From contig CAWUFC020000001.1 of the NCBI GenBank assembly GCA_963921335.3, positions 1,178,001-1,242,000 on the forward strand: 64,000 bases of DNA, written 5' to 3'. Shown here piece by piece: positions 62,001 to 64,000 of the stretch; the stretch's first letter is position 1, and each line of letters opens with the position of its first letter. The position numbers and the translations under genes were made by a program. Source of the stretch: CAWUFC02 sp963921335 (lineage in GTDB: Bacteria > Pseudomonadota > Gammaproteobacteria > Pseudomonadales > Halieaceae). Under the pieces are notes generated by a model that was given only the letters and a program-made list of their open reading frames with translations, did not search any database and was not told the DNA's origin.

Positions 62001-63407
62001 GTGCTTCAGCAGCGCCTGGAAACAACACTTAAAACTGAACAAATTGTTGCTTTGGATAAAGCGCATTTCACTCATCCGTGGCAGATTTTTGACACGTTCT
62101 CTGTCGATGGAGCTTTGCCTATTCAACGGGGTGAGGGCTGCTACATCTGGGATACAGACGGCAATCGCTATTTCGACGCGGTGGGCGGTCTCTGGTGCAA
62201 TAACATTGGCATGGGTCGAAAAGACCTGGCTGAGGCGATCGCTCAGCAGGCCTATGAGTTGTCTTTCGCTTCCACATTTGTGGATCTCACCAATCCGCCG
62301 GCCGCGCTACTCTCGGCCAAGCTGGCCGAGCTGGCGCCGGGTGACCTCAACCATGTGATCTTTACCTGTGGCGGGTCGACGGCTAACGACTCCTGCTACC
62401 GCCTGATGCAGTACTACAACAACAAACGCGGCAAGCACGACAAAAAGCACGTGATCTCGCGCTTGTACTCCTATCACGGCTCTACCTACATCTCGATGTC
62501 GATTGGTGGTAAGCCCGGCGATCGTTCACCATTGTTCGACTACGAGTCTGACAAGATCCATCACATTGGTGCGCCTAACTTTTACCGAGCACCTGAGGGC
62601 CTCTCCGAGGCTGAGTTTGTCGACAGGCTGGTCGCCGAATTTGAAGCCAAGATCGAAGAGCTGGGTGGTGCCGACCATGTCATGGCCTACTTTGCTGAGC
62701 CGGTGATGGGTGCCGGTGGCGTCATTGTGGCGCCTGAGGGATACAACCGACGGATGTGGGAAGTGTGCAAGAAGCACGACATTCTCTATGTATCTGACGA
62801 GGCGGTCACTGGTTTTGGCCGCCTCGGTCACTGGTTCGCCTCAGAAGACGAGTTTGGCATTCAGCCCGATGTGGTGATTTCTGCCAAGGGCATTACCTCT
62901 GGCTATCAGCCCCTGGGAGCCTGTATCTACAGTGATCGTATTGCCGAGGTAGTGCATGCCACGGGAGACGGCGACTGTTTCACTAATGGCTATACCTATT
63001 CCGGTCACCCGGTGGCCTGTGCCGCCGCGCTGAAGAACATCGAAATCATGGAAGATGAACAGATGTTCGACAATGTGAAGGCGGTGGGTCCCTACTTTCG
63101 CAAGCAGCTGGAGACCTTGCTCGACCTGCCTATCGTGGGCGAGGTGCGCGGCGTTCAGTTTATGCAGTGTGTTGAGTTCGTCAAAGACAAAGACACCAAG
63201 GAAATCTTTCCCGAAGAGTTGGACATTGGCAAACGCATCGCCAATAACGCTGACCCGAAAGGGTTGATCGTGCGCCCATTGGTGAACCTAAATGTGATGT
63301 CACCACCGCTGATCATGACCAAAGATGATGTTGATTTTGTGGTGGCTGTATTACGTGAAGCCATTCTCGAAACCATCGATGAATTGAAAGCGGAAGGGCA
63401 CTACTAG
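62001..63407 (+). CDS. Class III omega-aminotransferase, putrescine/beta-alanine:pyruvate type (468 aa)
   Basis: F-T-C-G-G-S-T-A-N-D is the phosphate cup, Y-V-S-D-E-A-V-T-G-F-G-R carries the PLP pyridine Asp, and S-A-K-G-I-T-S-G-Y-Q-P-L-G the Schiff-base lysine. These and W-D-T-D-G-N-R-Y-F-D are typical of the SpuC/omega-amino acid transaminase group. GTG at 62001 has GGAGA seven bases upstream. It is divergent from the LuxR pair. It is probably an amine:pyruvate aminotransferase of a polyamine pathway. Confidence 0.88.
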   Translation: MLQQRLETTLKTEQIVALDKAHFTHPWQIFDTFSVDGALPIQRGEGCYIWDTDGNRYFDAVGGLWCNNIGMGRKDLAEAIAQQAYELSFASTFVDLTNPPAALLSAKLAELAPGDLNHVIFTCGGSTANDSCYRLMQYYNNKRGKHDKKHVISRLYSYHGSTYISMSIGGKPGDRSPLFDYESDKIHHIGAPNFYRAPEGLSEAEFVDRLVAEFEAKIEELGGADHVMAYFAEPVMGAGGVIVAPEGYNRRMWEVCKKHDILYVSDEAVTGFGRLGHWFASEDEFGIQPDVVISAKGITSGYQPLGACIYSDRIAEVVHATGDGDCFTNGYTYSGHPVACAAALKNIEIMEDEQMFDNVKAVGPYFRKQLETLLDLPIVGEVRGVQFMQCVEFVKDKDTKEIFPEELDIGKRIANNADPKGLIVRPLVNLNVMSPPLIMTKDDVDFVVAVLREAILETIDELKAEGHY

Positions 63408-63527
63408 CCAATCCACTAATACTCGGTATCACTATCCAGCAGCCTCTGACTCGCTAGTATACTTTTGTTTAGTGGCACGATCTGCCTTACGCTGCTATTT
63501 ACTAAGTGATTGTTTTAGAGGGGTTTT

Positions 63528-64000
63528 ATGAAAGTCGTGATCGTAAAGTGCCTGGCAGTGGTGTTTCTTCTAGTGCCGGTGTTTGGTTATGCGGCTAAAA
63601 AAGCCGATCGCGTTCTGATCAACGGGGCTATCGAAACCATGAACGAAGCGCAGCCCAGCGCTGAGGCCATTGCTGTTAAAGATGGCAAGATTTTGTTTGT
63701 GGGCTCCAGCAAAGATGCCCAGGCCCATATTGGCCGCAAAACTGATGTGATTGATCTTGAGGGCAAGTACGTTACCCCGGGATTTATCGAGTCACACAAT
63801 CACGTGGTGGCATCCGCATGGACCGCCATGGGAGTCAATCTCAGCGATGCTGAGTCGGTGGATGATATCGGGCGGATTCTTAAGGCGCATGTTGATGCCA
63901 ACCCCGACGAGACCGGACCGCTGGTCGGTTACGACTGGCAGCCAGCCAAGATCGGAACGAGAGGGCCACGTGCCGCTGATCTGGATAAGTGGGAACTGGG
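63528..64000 (+). CDS. Exported YtcJ-like amidohydrolase, 3' end outside window
   Basis: A signal peptide (about residues 1-23, ending Y-A-A) precedes A-D-R-V-L-I-N-G-A-I and V-T-P-G-F-I-E-S-H-N-H, with H90 and H92 as the first metal ligands of amidohydrolases. A-V-K-D-G-K-I-L-F-V-G is the N-terminal beta-sandwich motif. L-V-G-Y-D-W-Q is typical of YtcJ-type proteins. GAGGGG lies before the ATG. 157 codons are visible; the catalytic barrel is cut by the window end. The substrate is unknown. Confidence 0.88.
   Translation, partial: MKVVIVKCLAVVFLLVPVFGYAAKKADRVLINGAIETMNEAQPSAEAIAVKDGKILFVGSSKDAQAHIGRKTDVIDLEGKYVTPGFIESHNHVVASAWTAMGVNLSDAESVDDIGRILKAHVDANPDETGPLVGYDWQPAKIGTRGPRAADLDKWEL

Noticed and set aside
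1..64000. Mobile elements, tRNA/rRNA genes, CRISPR arrays
   Set aside because: No transposase or integrase frames, no conserved RNA-gene segments and no regularly spaced direct repeats were seen by eye.

Overview
The window is a gene-dense (no gap over about 225 bases) chromosomal segment of moderately high GC. It looks like a marine gammaproteobacterium, possibly of the Cellvibrionales/Halieaceae (OM60/NOR5-like) type. That placement is inference from gene content: two TonB receptors, two TPR-sulfotransferases, two APC amine permeases, PuuA-like and class III aminotransferase genes, and a Rieske/P450 pair. No rRNA, tRNA, IS element, integrase or CRISPR array was seen.

Region A (about 0.7-37.7 kb) is a large surface-glycoconjugate or glycolipid locus. 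A plus-strand cassette at 1.9-5.0 kb encodes a stand-alone acyl carrier protein, an adenylating ligase, an SDR and a methyltransferase. Facing it is a minus-strand run from 23.2 kb down to 5.0 kb: several GT-C-like multi-pass membrane proteins, a DPM-type GT2, a flippase-like membrane protein, an FAD oxidoreductase (frameshifted), an SGNH-like/MBOAT O-acyltransferase pair, an ABC-2 permease without its ATPase, a sulfotransferase and a second MBOAT. A plus-strand run (23.3-27.0 kb) adds a methyltransferase, two tandem GT2 paralogues and another sulfotransferase. A Rieske oxygenase/P450 operon (27.0-29.8 kb) follows, preceded by a perfect FNR/Anr-type palindrome. Then come a minus operon (29.9-35.1 kb: UbiA/DPPR-synthase-like, GT2, radical SAM-SPASM, LtaS-like transferase) and a plus operon (35.1-37.7 kb: degenerate and intact 2OG-oxygenase homologues, third SGNH-like protein). 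No nucleotide-sugar synthesis gene is present. The locus appears built around polyprenyl-phosphate-linked donors, GT-C transferases, and sulfate, acyl and methyl decoration.

Region B (37.7-40.2 kb) holds a YhhQ-like transporter, an SDR, a divergent PTPS homologue lacking catalytic residues, and a cyclic-nucleotide-binding protein.

Region C (40.4-64 kb) looks like amine/amino-acid uptake and catabolism: a PuuA-like glutamine synthetase homologue, APC permeases, a hydroxylysine-kinase-like APH protein with a class III PLP enzyme, an agmatinase-like ureohydrolase, an acyl-CoA ligase, an enoyl-CoA hydratase, PurU, LuxR regulators, an omega-aminotransferase and a truncated amidohydrolase. TPR-sulfotransferases and TonB receptors occur twice.

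Five genes, all on the minus strand, are interrupted: three by single frameshifts (two in six-base homopolymers) and two by in-frame TAA codons at probable Tyr positions. Whether these are real decay or consensus errors cannot be decided from the sequence.
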